Source: a virus
Direction: 5' to 3' (one strand)
Length of the DNA: 20,078 bases
IMG/VR virus record: IMGVR_UViG_3300031963_001171
Span: 1 to 20,078 of that record
Of the stretch, positions 1-6,899 are shown one piece after another; positions within the stretch are counted from its first letter, which is position 1, and each line of letters begins with the position of its first letter. The notes below the pieces were generated by a model. The model did not search any database. It saw only the letters and a program-made list of their open reading frames with translations, and was not told where the DNA came from. A program made the position numbers and the translations under genes.

Positions 1-2
1 GC

Positions 3-392
3 GCACAACTACAAGCAACTGGTATCACTGAAGGTGAACAAGTTACTGAAGTTGAATTTGCTAATTTACAAAAATTTGTTAGCGAATTAGCTAAGGTTAG
101 AGAAGCTGGTGCTGCTTTAAAAACTAAGCTTGATGAAGAAATCACAGCTATTGAGGAAAAAATCAAAGCTGAAAAAGATAAAATCAAAGAAATGATTGGT
201 TTGATTTCTGAAGAGCCTAAAGAAGATAAAAAAAAAGCTAAAGTAGACGAAAAATTAAAACCGTCTATGGGTGCTGGTGCTTATGTTAAAGATTTTGAAA
301 AATCTAAAGCACCACAGTTTGCAGGTAAGTCTAAAGCCAAAAAACAAAAAATGGCTGTAGCTGCTTATTTAACTGCTAAAGATAAAAAATAA
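3..392 (+). CDS. Lysine-rich coiled-coil protein, 5' end outside window
   Basis: The reading frame is open from the left edge, so this is the last 129 residues of a longer protein. An internal ATG at 192 is not the likely start, because coding-like sequence in the same frame continues upstream to base 3. The visible part has a charged alpha-helical stretch (about residues 25-65, heptad-like, K/E-rich). It ends in a short basic tail in which the motif DFEKSKAPQFAGKSKAKKQK is followed by MAVAAYL. From memory, similar tails (DF..S.APQF.GKS..K...MA.AA) occur in uncharacterised proteins of T4-like marine phages, though I cannot confirm this here. The stop overlaps the next start (TAATG), implying translational coupling. 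Function is unknown; a virion-associated role is inferred from neighbours. Confidence 0.8.
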   Translation, partial: AQLQATGITEGEQVTEVEFANLQKFVSELAKVREAGAALKTKLDEEITAIEEKIKAEKDKIKEMIGLISEEPKEDKKKAKVDEKLKPSMGAGAYVKDFEKSKAPQFAGKSKAKKQKMAVAAYLTAKDKK

Positions 393-769
393 TGGAACAC
401 AACGCACTAATGGGTCAATTCGTTTCTACTTTAATGGCGTCTCGTACGCAGGCCCATATATTTCATCTTCAAACACCATCATTTGCTGCTCATAAAGCAC
501 TAAATGAATACTATGAAAATATAGTAGACATTATTGATGGTTTAGTTGAATCTTATCAAGGCAAGTATGGTATTATTACAGGATATGTTAATGTTGCTAT
601 ACAAGAGTATCAAAGCTGTGATGGTATCAAAATGTACTTCACCACACTTTGTGCTTTAATTGAAAAAAGTCGTTCAATGATTTGTCAAGATTCATATGTT
701 CAAAATCAAATTGATGAAGTAGTTGCTGAAATTAACTCATTACTTTACAAATTAAAGTATCTAAAATGA
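392..769 (+). CDS. Dps/ferritin-like four-helix protein
   Basis: This 125-residue, mostly helical protein has no signal peptide. Residues H22, H34, N38, D49 and E53 reproduce the spacing of the ferroxidase residues of Dps (E. coli H51, H63, D67, D78, E82; gaps 12, 4, 11, 4), with Asn in place of the third ligand. The context SFAAHKALNEYYENIVDIID also resembles the Dps/bacterioferritin helix B pattern. Dps proteins oxidise and store iron and protect DNA; whether this one binds iron is not known. It is shorter than Dps (about 160-170 residues). Some T4-like phages carry ferritin-like proteins of unknown function (I recall DUF5856), and this is probably one of them. The start overlaps the preceding stop (TAATG) and the stop overlaps the next start (ATGA), so it is translated as part of a polycistron. 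Confidence 0.8.
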   Translation: MEHNALMGQFVSTLMASRTQAHIFHLQTPSFAAHKALNEYYENIVDIIDGLVESYQGKYGIITGYVNVAIQEYQSCDGIKMYFTTLCALIEKSRSMICQDSYVQNQIDEVVAEINSLLYKLKYLK

Positions 770-1305
770 TAAAGTTACTTAGTTTATTAGAAGAACTAGA
801 TCCAGTAGGAAAAGAAGATGCTGATATCGACAATGATGGAGATACTGATAAAACAGATAAATATCTTTTAAATCGTCGTAAAGCAATAGCTGCTAACATT
901 AAAGAAGGCGATCATGAAGTAGCTATGGCAGTATCAAGTCTAGAATCAATTGCAGAAGCAATTGTGGAATTGAGACAAAAACTCGGTAACGTTGAGCGTA
1001 ATATTCCAGGATGGATTCAAGATCATATCGCTAAAGCTGAAAACTATATTGAGCAAGCAGCTCAAGGTTTTCACGAATTAAAAGGTGAAATGAATGAAAA
1101 CGTAAAGGTAAGAACCGAACCAGCTGGATTTAGAGGTGTTGAAAAAATTGTTTCATCTAAAGATAAAGCAGCTGTTGAACAAGCAGTTGCACAAATAGAA
1201 AGAGAATATCCAAGTGCTGGCTACGGAACAAACGTAAAGAAAATGTATCAAACACCTAGTGGCGTTTGGGTAGCTGTAGTAAGACACTCTACAACATCAG
1301 ATTAA
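766..1305 (+). CDS. EF-hand-loop and helical-domain protein, unassigned
   Basis: The protein has 179 residues. Residues 20-31 form a 12-residue EF-hand/dockerin-like loop (D20, D22, D24, G25, D26, D31), so calcium binding is plausible. Residues about 50-108 are a helical segment with the motif NIPGWIQDHIAKAENYIEQA. I recall related segments (LP.W.Q.KI..A.DY) in uncharacterised T4-like cyanophage and pelagiphage proteins. Residues 118-175 look like a small alpha/beta domain. The N-terminus MIKLLSLLEELDP contains LEE, a possible prohead-protease site. The start lies in an ATGA overlap with the upstream gene, and the stop overlaps the next start (TAATG). Function is unknown; a structural or packaged role is inferred from context. 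Confidence 0.8.
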   Translation: MIKLLSLLEELDPVGKEDADIDNDGDTDKTDKYLLNRRKAIAANIKEGDHEVAMAVSSLESIAEAIVELRQKLGNVERNIPGWIQDHIAKAENYIEQAAQGFHELKGEMNENVKVRTEPAGFRGVEKIVSSKDKAAVEQAVAQIEREYPSAGYGTNVKKMYQTPSGVWVAVVRHSTTSD

Positions 1306-1844
1306 TGAGTAAAGAATTATTATTAGAAAAATATATTAAAGTTGCTGTTCGTAAAGCACTAAAAGAGCAAGAAGAACAACAACGTAAAGCCGAAAAAGCG
1401 ATGTACCTTGTATATCGCTTCCCTGGTTTAAAGAAATTAATGGAGGATTTAATGTCTCCTGCTTTTGGTCGTTATGTAAGTGGTATTAATGTTGTTGCCC
1501 CTAAACCAACAACATTTAATGTTTCATTAATTAACGGACAAGATTTTACTATTAAATATATTGGTAAAGGAAAATGGAACGTTAAAGTATCAGGTAAACA
1601 ATATCATCCTGATAATATTGGAGAGGAAGAGCGTTGCTCACAAGCAATAGCAGATTTATTAGAATTAAACTATTCTACAGCTGAAGGTAAAGAACAAACT
1701 AGTGCTGCCCCTGAAACAGGAGGAGGTGAATCAACCCCACCACCAGCTGAACCAACAGGACCTGGAGCTGAAGAATTAGGACCTGAATTAGCAGCTGCTG
1801 AAGAGGAAACACCAACTGAAGAAACTCCACCAGCCGAAGCTTAA
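1305..1844 (+). CDS. Helix-tagged head-region protein with acidic Pro/Glu tail
   Basis: I chose the ATG at 1305 because it overlaps the upstream stop (TAATG). An in-frame ATG at 1266 lies well inside the previous gene and is unlikely. The product has 179 residues. Residues 7-24 are an amphipathic basic/acidic helix (YIKVAVRKALKEQEE) of the kind shared by several proteins in this window, with LKE as a possible cleavage point. Residues about 45-120 form a compact, probably alpha/beta, domain with alternating hydrophobic strands around FNVSLINGQDFTIKYIGKGK. The last 50 residues are Pro/Glu/Ala/Thr-rich and probably disordered. I do not recognise the family. It is coupled to the genes on both sides (TAATATG to the next). 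Confidence 0.8.
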   Translation: MSKELLLEKYIKVAVRKALKEQEEQQRKAEKAMYLVYRFPGLKKLMEDLMSPAFGRYVSGINVVAPKPTTFNVSLINGQDFTIKYIGKGKWNVKVSGKQYHPDNIGEEERCSQAIADLLELNYSTAEGKEQTSAAPETGGGESTPPPAEPTGPGAEELGPELAAAEEETPTEETPPAEA

Positions 1845-1845
1845 T

Positions 1846-2877
1846 ATGACAGTTATAGATAAAATATTAAACGAGTGGGCTTATCGCTGCTCCGATGGCG
1901 TTGTGAGTCTAGACGACCCTCAAAAAGTAAAAATATTATTTGAAATTATCAAACCAATGTTGAAAGAAGACATTGATGATGATATATTAAATGCATTGAT
2001 TGATGCTGATTCTGATACAAAATCTCAAGTATTAAAGTTTATTAAAAAATCTACTTCTAAAACAGCTGAAAAAGATAGTGATAGTGGTTTTTACGCTTAT
2101 TTAAAAAGCAAAAATATTACTAGTGATACAATAGATGGAATAAATGTTCCTGAAAAAATACATGATATATTAATTGATAATGATGATTTTGAGGATTTTA
2201 ATGAATACAGGAAAGATGCAAAATCTTTTCCTGGCGGAGCAGGATCATTACCTGGAATACTAATAGATACAAAAATATCTCCTAAATCCGTTTATGAAAT
2301 AAATAGAATAGATGGAAAAAAACAAGGGGTAGGTATTGGTAAAGGTGAAATAGCTTTAGCTTTATTTTTTAGTGATATTAAAAAATCACCTGGTAAGGGA
2401 GATTTAGATTGGAATGGAAATAATCTTGAAGTTAAATCAGTAGGAGCTAGACTTGGTGGTGAAAGAGAAGTTAGTCCTTCTATTATATTAGGTAGTGAAT
2501 TAGGTAGAGCAGCTGAAAATAATGGATTTGATCCTTTAAAAAGATTAGATGCTGTTATCTCTGGATTAAATGGTGAAATTGATTCAAAAGAATTATATAA
2601 TATATCAACAGATTTTTTGAAAAAAATATACCCTAACGCTGATTTTAAATATTTTACTGTAGATTCATTAAAAAATATAACTGATGCTCGTAAAGCCTTA
2701 AATAAACTTTATGTATCTAACTATATGAACAGTGAAAATATACAGTATATTGTATACATAAATACAGAAGGCAATTATGTAACATTTTCCCCAGAACAAA
2801 TAAATGAAGTAATTGATAAAAATATAATTAAAATAAAATCAATATCAGGAACTAATTTATATCCTCAAATAGGATAA
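1846..2877 (+). CDS. Predicted PD-(D/E)XK nuclease-like protein
   Basis: The protein has 343 residues. The core around residues 165-200 reads as a restriction-endonuclease fold. A helix carries E168 (GKGEIALALFF), then come D186 and D188 (GKGDLDW), then a strand with E195-V-K197 (NNLEVKS). That spacing (E, about 18-20, D, 7-9, ExK) matches the PD-(D/E)XK signature, in which the acids bind metal. The N-terminal 70 residues are a separate helical segment beginning IDKILNEWAYRC. I recall similar EWxYRxxDG openings in other T4-like phage proteins; LNE there is a possible prohead-protease site. The C-terminal third is lysine-rich alpha/beta. Possible roles are host-DNA degradation, competitor exclusion or DNA processing at packaging; none can be chosen from sequence. 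It is the last gene before a terminator. Confidence 0.75.
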   Translation: MTVIDKILNEWAYRCSDGVVSLDDPQKVKILFEIIKPMLKEDIDDDILNALIDADSDTKSQVLKFIKKSTSKTAEKDSDSGFYAYLKSKNITSDTIDGINVPEKIHDILIDNDDFEDFNEYRKDAKSFPGGAGSLPGILIDTKISPKSVYEINRIDGKKQGVGIGKGEIALALFFSDIKKSPGKGDLDWNGNNLEVKSVGARLGGEREVSPSIILGSELGRAAENNGFDPLKRLDAVISGLNGEIDSKELYNISTDFLKKIYPNADFKYFTVDSLKNITDARKALNKLYVSNYMNSENIQYIVYINTEGNYVTFSPEQINEVIDKNIIKIKSISGTNLYPQIG

Positions 2878-2883
2878 CATATA

Positions 2884-2904
2884 GAACGGATTCATTGCCC
2901 GTTC
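2884..2904 (+). other. Small intergenic hairpin
   Basis: GAACGG at 2884-2889 pairs with CCGTTC at 2899-2904 around a 9-nt loop. It lies immediately after the nuclease-like gene and 24 nt before the stronger terminator hairpin. No T-tract follows, so it may be an mRNA 3'-end stabiliser or chance. Confidence 0.35.
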
Positions 2905-2928
2905 GCATCGATTTAAAACATTGGAGTA

Positions 2929-2960
2929 GTGGCCCACCCTAAAAGGTGGGCTACCTTTAT
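2929..2960 (+). terminator. Hairpin terminator after the nuclease-like gene
   Basis: GTGGCCCACC (2929-2938) pairs with GGTGGGCTAC (2945-2954), a 10-bp stem with one G-T pair and a 6-nt loop CTAAAA. It is followed by a short T-rich stretch (CTTTATTTG). It stands out in AT-rich DNA and separates the 1-2877 operon from the FAD gene. The tail is weak, so termination may be partial. Confidence 0.7.
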
Positions 2961-2990
2961 TTGAGATGTCAAAGTAAAATCGTACATTTA
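2960..2990 (+). promoter_or_regulatory. Possible Bacteroidota-type promoter before the FAD gene
   Basis: TTTG at 2960-2963 and TACATTTA at 2983-2990 are 19 nt apart. This resembles the Bacteroidota TTTG / TAnnTTTG promoter with one mismatch. The -7 element ends only 5 nt before the ATG at 2996, so the transcript would be nearly leaderless. In AT-rich DNA this match may be chance. Confidence 0.2.
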
Positions 2991-2995
2991 ATCAT

Positions 2996-4294
2996 ATGCA
3001 AAAGAAAATCGTAATCGTAGGCGCTGGCGTTGCAGGTATCAACGCAGCAACTAAATTAGTTGATAACGGCTATCCTGGTGAATTAATCACTATTATAGAC
3101 AAAGGTAATGATCCAATTAACCGTTTACCTGAAGAGGTAATGACAGGAATGTTAGGTGCTGGTGGTTGGTCTGATGGTAAATTAACTTACCATACAGCAA
3201 TTGGTGGTCAATTAAACAAGTATTGCGGTGATGAAAAAGCAATGCAACTAATGGATCAAGTTATTAGTAATTTTAGACGTTTCCATCCTAAACCAGAGGA
3301 AATATTCATGTCTGATCCACAAGAGGAACCTGAATTTATTAAACCATATTTTGGATTACGTATGTTTCCTGTATGGCATATTGGATCTAATTTCTTACAT
3401 GAAATTGCTAAAGCATGGTATTCATATTTGTTAGATAAAGGTGTTAAGTTTGAATGGAAAACTGAGGTTGAAGATATTGACTTTAATGATAATAGAATTT
3501 ATACACATAATGCTGACATGCAATATGATACTCTTATATTTGCAGTAGGTAAATCAGGTATTGATTTTGCTCAAAAATTATCTGATGAATATAGTTTCCC
3601 TACTGAACCTAAATCAGTACAAATTGGAGTTCGATTTGAAGCTCCACAAAAATATTTTCAAAAATTAATCGATGTAAGTTATGATTTCAAACTCTATCAG
3701 AAATTTGATAAGGTATCTCTCCGTAGCTTTTGTACTAACAACAATGCGGCTTATGTGGCTGTTGAGGAAACCTATGGCGATGTTAGTTACAATGGTCACG
3801 CTAAGAAAGGAAAGGAATTTGAAAACCAAATGACCAACTTTGGTATCTTAATGGAAATTAAGGGTATTGAAGATCCGTTTAAGTGGTCAAGAGATGTAGT
3901 ACAAAAACTACAAGAAAATGGTACAGGATTATATTATTCCCCAGGCAATACTCGCAAACCAGGATTAACATCAGAGGGTTCAACAGTATCAGCTACACAA
4001 ATAGGTTGGTTAGAGCTAATCAAAGTTACTCAAGTAATGGAGCCATATTTTGACTATGTTGTTAACTTTATTGATGATATGAATAAAGTATTTGAATTCG
4101 GAGATGATTATGGTATTTATATTCCTGAGGTAAAATATCTAAGTCCTGAACCACTAGTAAAATATGATAGCTTAGCATTAGCTAATTACCCTAACGTACA
4201 TTTTGTAGGTGATGCTTTATCAGCTCGTGGTATTACAGTAGCTGGTGCGCAAGGTATTTATGTTTCTGAATATTTATTGTCAAATAGATCATAA
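2996..4294 (+). CDS. FAD-dependent dehydrogenase-like protein
   Basis: The protein has 432 residues. The N-terminus is a dinucleotide-binding Rossmann motif (VIVGAGVAGINAA: G9, G11, G14), with an acidic residue, D35, ending strand 2 (IIDKG). Residues 54-70 contain GAGGWSDGKLT, and the C-terminus contains FVGDALSARGITVAGAQG, the second FAD-contacting element. Both resemble the uncharacterised NAD(FAD)-utilising dehydrogenase family (COG2509-like). No signal peptide or membrane segment is visible, so it is probably soluble. Substrate is unknown. It begins after a terminator and its stop overlaps the start of the next gene (TAATG), tying its expression to a head-type protein. Such an enzyme is unusual among phage head genes; it could be a host-derived auxiliary metabolic gene or a redox component of assembly. 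The fold call is secure, the role is not. Confidence 0.85.
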   Translation: MQKKIVIVGAGVAGINAATKLVDNGYPGELITIIDKGNDPINRLPEEVMTGMLGAGGWSDGKLTYHTAIGGQLNKYCGDEKAMQLMDQVISNFRRFHPKPEEIFMSDPQEEPEFIKPYFGLRMFPVWHIGSNFLHEIAKAWYSYLLDKGVKFEWKTEVEDIDFNDNRIYTHNADMQYDTLIFAVGKSGIDFAQKLSDEYSFPTEPKSVQIGVRFEAPQKYFQKLIDVSYDFKLYQKFDKVSLRSFCTNNNAAYVAVEETYGDVSYNGHAKKGKEFENQMTNFGILMEIKGIEDPFKWSRDVVQKLQENGTGLYYSPGNTRKPGLTSEGSTVSATQIGWLELIKVTQVMEPYFDYVVNFIDDMNKVFEFGDDYGIYIPEVKYLSPEPLVKYDSLALANYPNVHFVGDALSARGITVAGAQGIYVSEYLLSNRS

Positions 4295-4776
4295 TGGATA
4301 AGAAAAAATTACTCGAAACTGTTCGCCGCGTTATTAAGGAAACAATTAATGAGAAAAAATATCCTGTAGCTGGTGAAAAAGGATATATTCGCGTTAGTCA
4401 ATTAAAAAAGGGTGACGTATTAGGTGGCTCTGGCTTAGAAATCGTTGATATGTCTTCTGGTGCTATGACACCATCAGGTAAAATTGAAGTGACTGTTAAA
4501 GATCCTAAAACTGGTAAGCAATTAACTAAAACTTGGAATAAATCAACTACTGTTAGATTAAAACCTAAAACAAATGAAGCTGCAGCCCCAGCACCATCTA
4601 AGCCTAAAGAAAAACCAGGCCCAGCTGTAGCTCCAGGTAAACCAGGTGAAAAACAAAAACCACGTCGTCCATTAGGAAATCCTAATGTAAAACCTGAACC
4701 AAAAGCTAGTATGAAAGAAGCTGAAATGCTAGATAAAATTATTAAACGCTTTAGATCAGCTAAGAAAAATGGCTAA
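4294..4776 (+). CDS. Helix-tagged protein with small beta domain and Pro/Lys tail
   Basis: The protein has 160 residues. Residues 5-20 form the amphipathic helix seen in several neighbours (LLETVRRVIKETINE), with IKE and INE as possible prohead-protease sites. Residues about 30-90 are predicted beta-rich and SH3-like in character (GYIRVSQLKKGDVLGG, then strands ending TTVRLKP). Residues 92-140 are Pro/Lys/Ala-rich and probably unstructured, and a final short basic helix follows. Theoretical charge is strongly positive, which would suit contact with packaged DNA. The start overlaps the FAD gene's stop (TAATG), and the last 8 nt overlap the next gene. I do not recognise a named family. Confidence 0.75.
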   Translation: MDKKKLLETVRRVIKETINEKKYPVAGEKGYIRVSQLKKGDVLGGSGLEIVDMSSGAMTPSGKIEVTVKDPKTGKQLTKTWNKSTTVRLKPKTNEAAAPAPSKPKEKPGPAVAPGKPGEKQKPRRPLGNPNVKPEPKASMKEAEMLDKIIKRFRSAKKNG

Positions 4777-5779
4777 TTTATTAGAAGTAGAATACGAAAA
4801 GATATTTTCACCTAAAACAATGGCTTCCTTAAAAGGCAAGTCAGGTGAATCATTGCGTCAAATGCTTGGCAACAAGGACTTAATGCAAACATTAATGCGC
4901 TCACAAGCATTATTAGGTGAAATTATTGAGGCAGAAGAAGGATATCGTGATGAGCTTGAAATGGTAGCTGCTCAAATGGTAACTGATGCTTATCCAATTA
5001 TTGATTATGCAAATATTAAAATAGATGCTAAGATAGTTGGAATGGGAGATTTAAATATAGGAATGGGCAATGATGAAGAAAGTTTAGATAATATACCTCA
5101 AGAAGCTGAAAAAGCTAAACGCCGCATCATAAATGGCATTACACAAGGCGCCTCAATTAGAGGTGCCTTTGGCTTTATGCTATTTAAAGAATACTTAGAC
5201 GAATTAAACCCAGAATTAGTAGCAAAATATAACGAAATACTTAAATTAGCATTTGGTATTTACGATGATGAAAATGCTATTGCTATGATGTTGGCTGCCT
5301 TAGCACAAGGTCAAAAAATGCAAGGTGGTGAAAGTGAGATGGAATATGACGAGGAAAACGAGCAATTTGTAATTAAAGCACGTGCTATTTGCTTCCCAAT
5401 GCTTGTACATGAAATTGTAAAAGGATTGTACGAGATTGTTGGTACAGAAGGATTTGGTCCTGATAAAGAAAAGAATCAAGCTATTGTAGGTGCTGTAGAT
5501 AAATTATCTAATGAACCAAACGATTTACGTTTTGGTAAATTCTTTTATGATGCTATTTCTAAAATATATAACGACAGTGATATAGAAGATGCACGTGTAC
5601 GTGAATTATTCTTTGCTGAGGTATATAAATTAGATGAAAATGATTTCTTCTCATTTGTAGAAAATGCTGTTAATGATGAATTAACACCAGCTCAATTAAG
5701 TTGGGCAACGGGTACAATGAAGGATATAGAAAAAGATCTTAAAAAAGACGATACTGGTTTAGAGGATTTGGACGAGTAA
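4769..5779 (+). CDS. Helical acidic protein, unassigned
   Basis: The protein has 336 residues. The start ATG lies inside the last codons of the previous gene (8-nt overlap, ATGGCTAA), giving a complete protein that opens MANLLEVEYEKIFSP. It is almost entirely alpha-helical and acidic, with no signal peptide or transmembrane segment. Notable stretches are residues 115-140 (RRIINGITQGASIRGAFGFM, glycine-containing) and a central motif (ARAICFPMLVHEIVKGLYEI) that I associate, from memory only, with conserved proteins of unknown function in T4-like phages. The C-terminal 20 residues are very acidic. Position among virion genes suggests a structural or assembly role; no catalytic motif is visible. 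Confidence 0.8.
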   Translation: MANLLEVEYEKIFSPKTMASLKGKSGESLRQMLGNKDLMQTLMRSQALLGEIIEAEEGYRDELEMVAAQMVTDAYPIIDYANIKIDAKIVGMGDLNIGMGNDEESLDNIPQEAEKAKRRIINGITQGASIRGAFGFMLFKEYLDELNPELVAKYNEILKLAFGIYDDENAIAMMLAALAQGQKMQGGESEMEYDEENEQFVIKARAICFPMLVHEIVKGLYEIVGTEGFGPDKEKNQAIVGAVDKLSNEPNDLRFGKFFYDAISKIYNDSDIEDARVRELFFAEVYKLDENDFFSFVENAVNDELTPAQLSWATGTMKDIEKDLKKDDTGLEDLDE

Positions 5780-5809
5780 AGATTTCTTCGTACCTTTAAA
5801 ACCAAAACG

Positions 5810-6055
5810 ATGGAAACAAAAAAATTAGTTACAGCAGAAGGTACTATTGTTTATTATCTCAATATTAATGGTGTTAATAAACTTCACAACATTGATGGCC
5901 CAGCCTTAATCCCTAACGGCAATAAACGCGCCTCAGAATATTACATTTTTGGAATTAAATACACTAAAGAACAGTGGGACGATAGGAAAAAAGACACTAA
6001 CGGAGTTCCCTGGTATAAAACAGCAGCTGGTAAAGCAGCAGGAGCTAGAGTATAA
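5810..6055 (+). CDS. Small protein with 'HxxDGPA' repeat-type motif
   Basis: The protein has 81 residues and starts 30 nt after the previous stop with no Shine-Dalgarno. The segment VYYLNINGVNKLHNIDGPAL, followed by a tyrosine-rich YYIFGIKYTKEQW, looks like one to one-and-a-half copies of a repeat (NG..LHR.DGPA....G...YY..G....E.W) that is common in uncharacterised phage proteins. Function is unknown. The C-terminus is basic and Ala/Gly-rich. The stop overlaps a small hairpin. Confidence 0.7.
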   Translation: METKKLVTAEGTIVYYLNINGVNKLHNIDGPALIPNGNKRASEYYIFGIKYTKEQWDDRKKDTNGVPWYKTAAGKAAGARV

Positions 6056-6074
6056 GGATCGTCAAGATCCTTTC
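6054..6074 (+). terminator. Possible weak terminator hairpin
   Basis: AAGGATC (6054-6060) pairs with GATCCTT (6066-6072) around a 5-nt loop, starting inside the stop codon of the preceding gene. Only a short TTT and then CCC follow, so it is weak and may act as a processing or attenuation site. Confidence 0.35.
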
Positions 6075-6088
6075 CCTAATTTCATGTT

Positions 6089-6298
6089 ATGGAAAGAAAA
6101 TTTACACGTGTTTACGAAGACGATGATACAACAGAAACATGGACATTTGATTTAGACAAATTTGCTCGTGGTCCAATTAATGTTGATATCAAGTATAAAG
6201 CTGGTGCTGAGAAACGTTTGAAACAACGTGCTAAAGAGGTTAAGCAACAGAAGAAAGTTGAACGTCAAATGAAAAAAATAAATAATAGAAACAAATAA
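6089..6298 (+). CDS. Small basic protein, unassigned
   Basis: The protein has 69 residues. The first 30 are acidic (RVYEDDDTTETWTFDLDKF). The rest is strongly basic and helical (AEKRLKQRAKEVKQQKK and onward), ending in a Lys/Arg/Asn tail that could contact nucleic acid. An ATG at 6084 is out of frame, so 6089 is the start. The stop is joined to the next short reading frame by TAATATG, the junction seen repeatedly in this window. I do not recognise the family. Confidence 0.65.
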   Translation: MERKFTRVYEDDDTTETWTFDLDKFARGPINVDIKYKAGAEKRLKQRAKEVKQQKKVERQMKKINNRNK

Positions 6299-6299
6299 T

Positions 6300-6371
6300 A
6301 TGCAAACAACTTTACTAATTGTTATCATTATATTATTATATAAAATATATAAAAATACAGAAAAAGAATAA
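6300..6371 (+). CDS. 23-residue single-pass membrane microprotein
   Basis: A 24-codon reading frame fills the gap between the neighbouring genes. Its product is MQTTLLIVIILLLYKIYKNT plus KE: a hydrophobic helix (residues 4-14) followed by a charged Lys/Glu tail. The frame begins one base after the previous stop (TAATATG) and ends one base before the next ATG (again TAATATG), the same junction that joins established genes here. That favours a real gene over leader sequence. Topology, by the positive-inside rule, would place the C-terminus in the cytoplasm. Function is unknown; phages often make tiny membrane proteins for lysis control or exclusion. The alternative is an AT-rich untranslated leader. 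Confidence 0.5.
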   Translation: MQTTLLIVIIILLYKIYKNTEKE

Positions 6372-6372
6372 T

Positions 6373-6894
6373 ATGAAAATAGGATTAGCAGGTACAATGA
6401 GTGTAGGTAAAACTACATTAGCTAAAGCATTAGGTGAACTAGATCAATTTAAAAATCATAGTGTACAAACTGAACGTAGTAAATATCTTAGCAATTTAGG
6501 TATTCCATTAAATACTGATTCTACGTTGCGTGGTCAATTTGTATTTTTAGCTGAACGTGCTAGTGAATTACTTGTAGATAATATTATTACAGATCGTACT
6601 ATTTGGGATGTATGTGCTTTTACATTAAGTGCTAAATCAATATTGGATTGGGAAAAGCGTGATTTTGTAACAGCAGCTATGCATCTTAAACAATATTATG
6701 ATTATGTTATTTATGTTTCACCTGATGGTGTTGAAATGGAAGATAATGGTGTGCGTGAAACTGATATGGTCTATCGTGGTAAAATTGATACTGTAATACA
6801 AATGCTACTAAACGAATATACACCAACAAATTTAATAACTGTTAAGGGCAGTACGGAGGAACGTATTGCTACTATTATTTCTAACATTAAATAA
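6373..6894 (+). CDS. P-loop nucleoside/nucleotide kinase-like ATPase
   Basis: The protein has 173 residues starting at 6373; an in-frame ATG at 6319 would add an implausible tail overlapping the microprotein. A Walker A motif lies at residues 7-14 (GTMSVGKT). A DR motif follows in VDNIITDRTIWDVCAF, as in small kinases, and a lid-like stretch RETDMVYRGKIDTVIQMLL comes near the C-terminus. This arrangement fits the AAA_28/NadR-type nicotinamide-riboside or deoxynucleoside kinase group. The substrate cannot be read from sequence; phosphorylation of a nucleotide or NAD precursor in the cytoplasm is the best guess. It is linked to the upstream gene by TAATATG. Confidence 0.75.
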   Translation: MKIGLAGTMSVGKTTLAKALGELDQFKNHSVQTERSKYLSNLGIPLNTDSTLRGQFVFLAERASELLVDNIITDRTIWDVCAFTLSAKSILDWEKRDFVTAAMHLKQYYDYVIYVSPDGVEMEDNGVRETDMVYRGKIDTVIQMLLNEYTPTNLITVKGSTEERIATIISNIK

Positions 6895-6899
6895 TATTT

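Noticed and set aside
1266-1304. Upstream alternative start for the 1305 gene
   Set aside because: Would give a 40-nt overlap into the previous gene and an unnatural N-terminus, while 1305 forms the TAATG junction seen elsewhere.
5949-6155. Forward open frame overlapping 5810-6055 and 6089-6298
   Set aside because: Overlaps two better-supported small genes in another frame and shows no domain-like pattern.
6301-6372. AT-rich spacer as a pure promoter region for the kinase gene
   Set aside because: TATA-like stretches are present, but the exact fit of a TAATATG-bounded reading frame is the better explanation; a promoter function is not excluded.
6152-6397. Reverse-strand hydrophobic open frame
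   Set aside because: It spans parts of three forward genes and its hydrophobicity comes from antisense of lysine-rich, AT-rich DNA.
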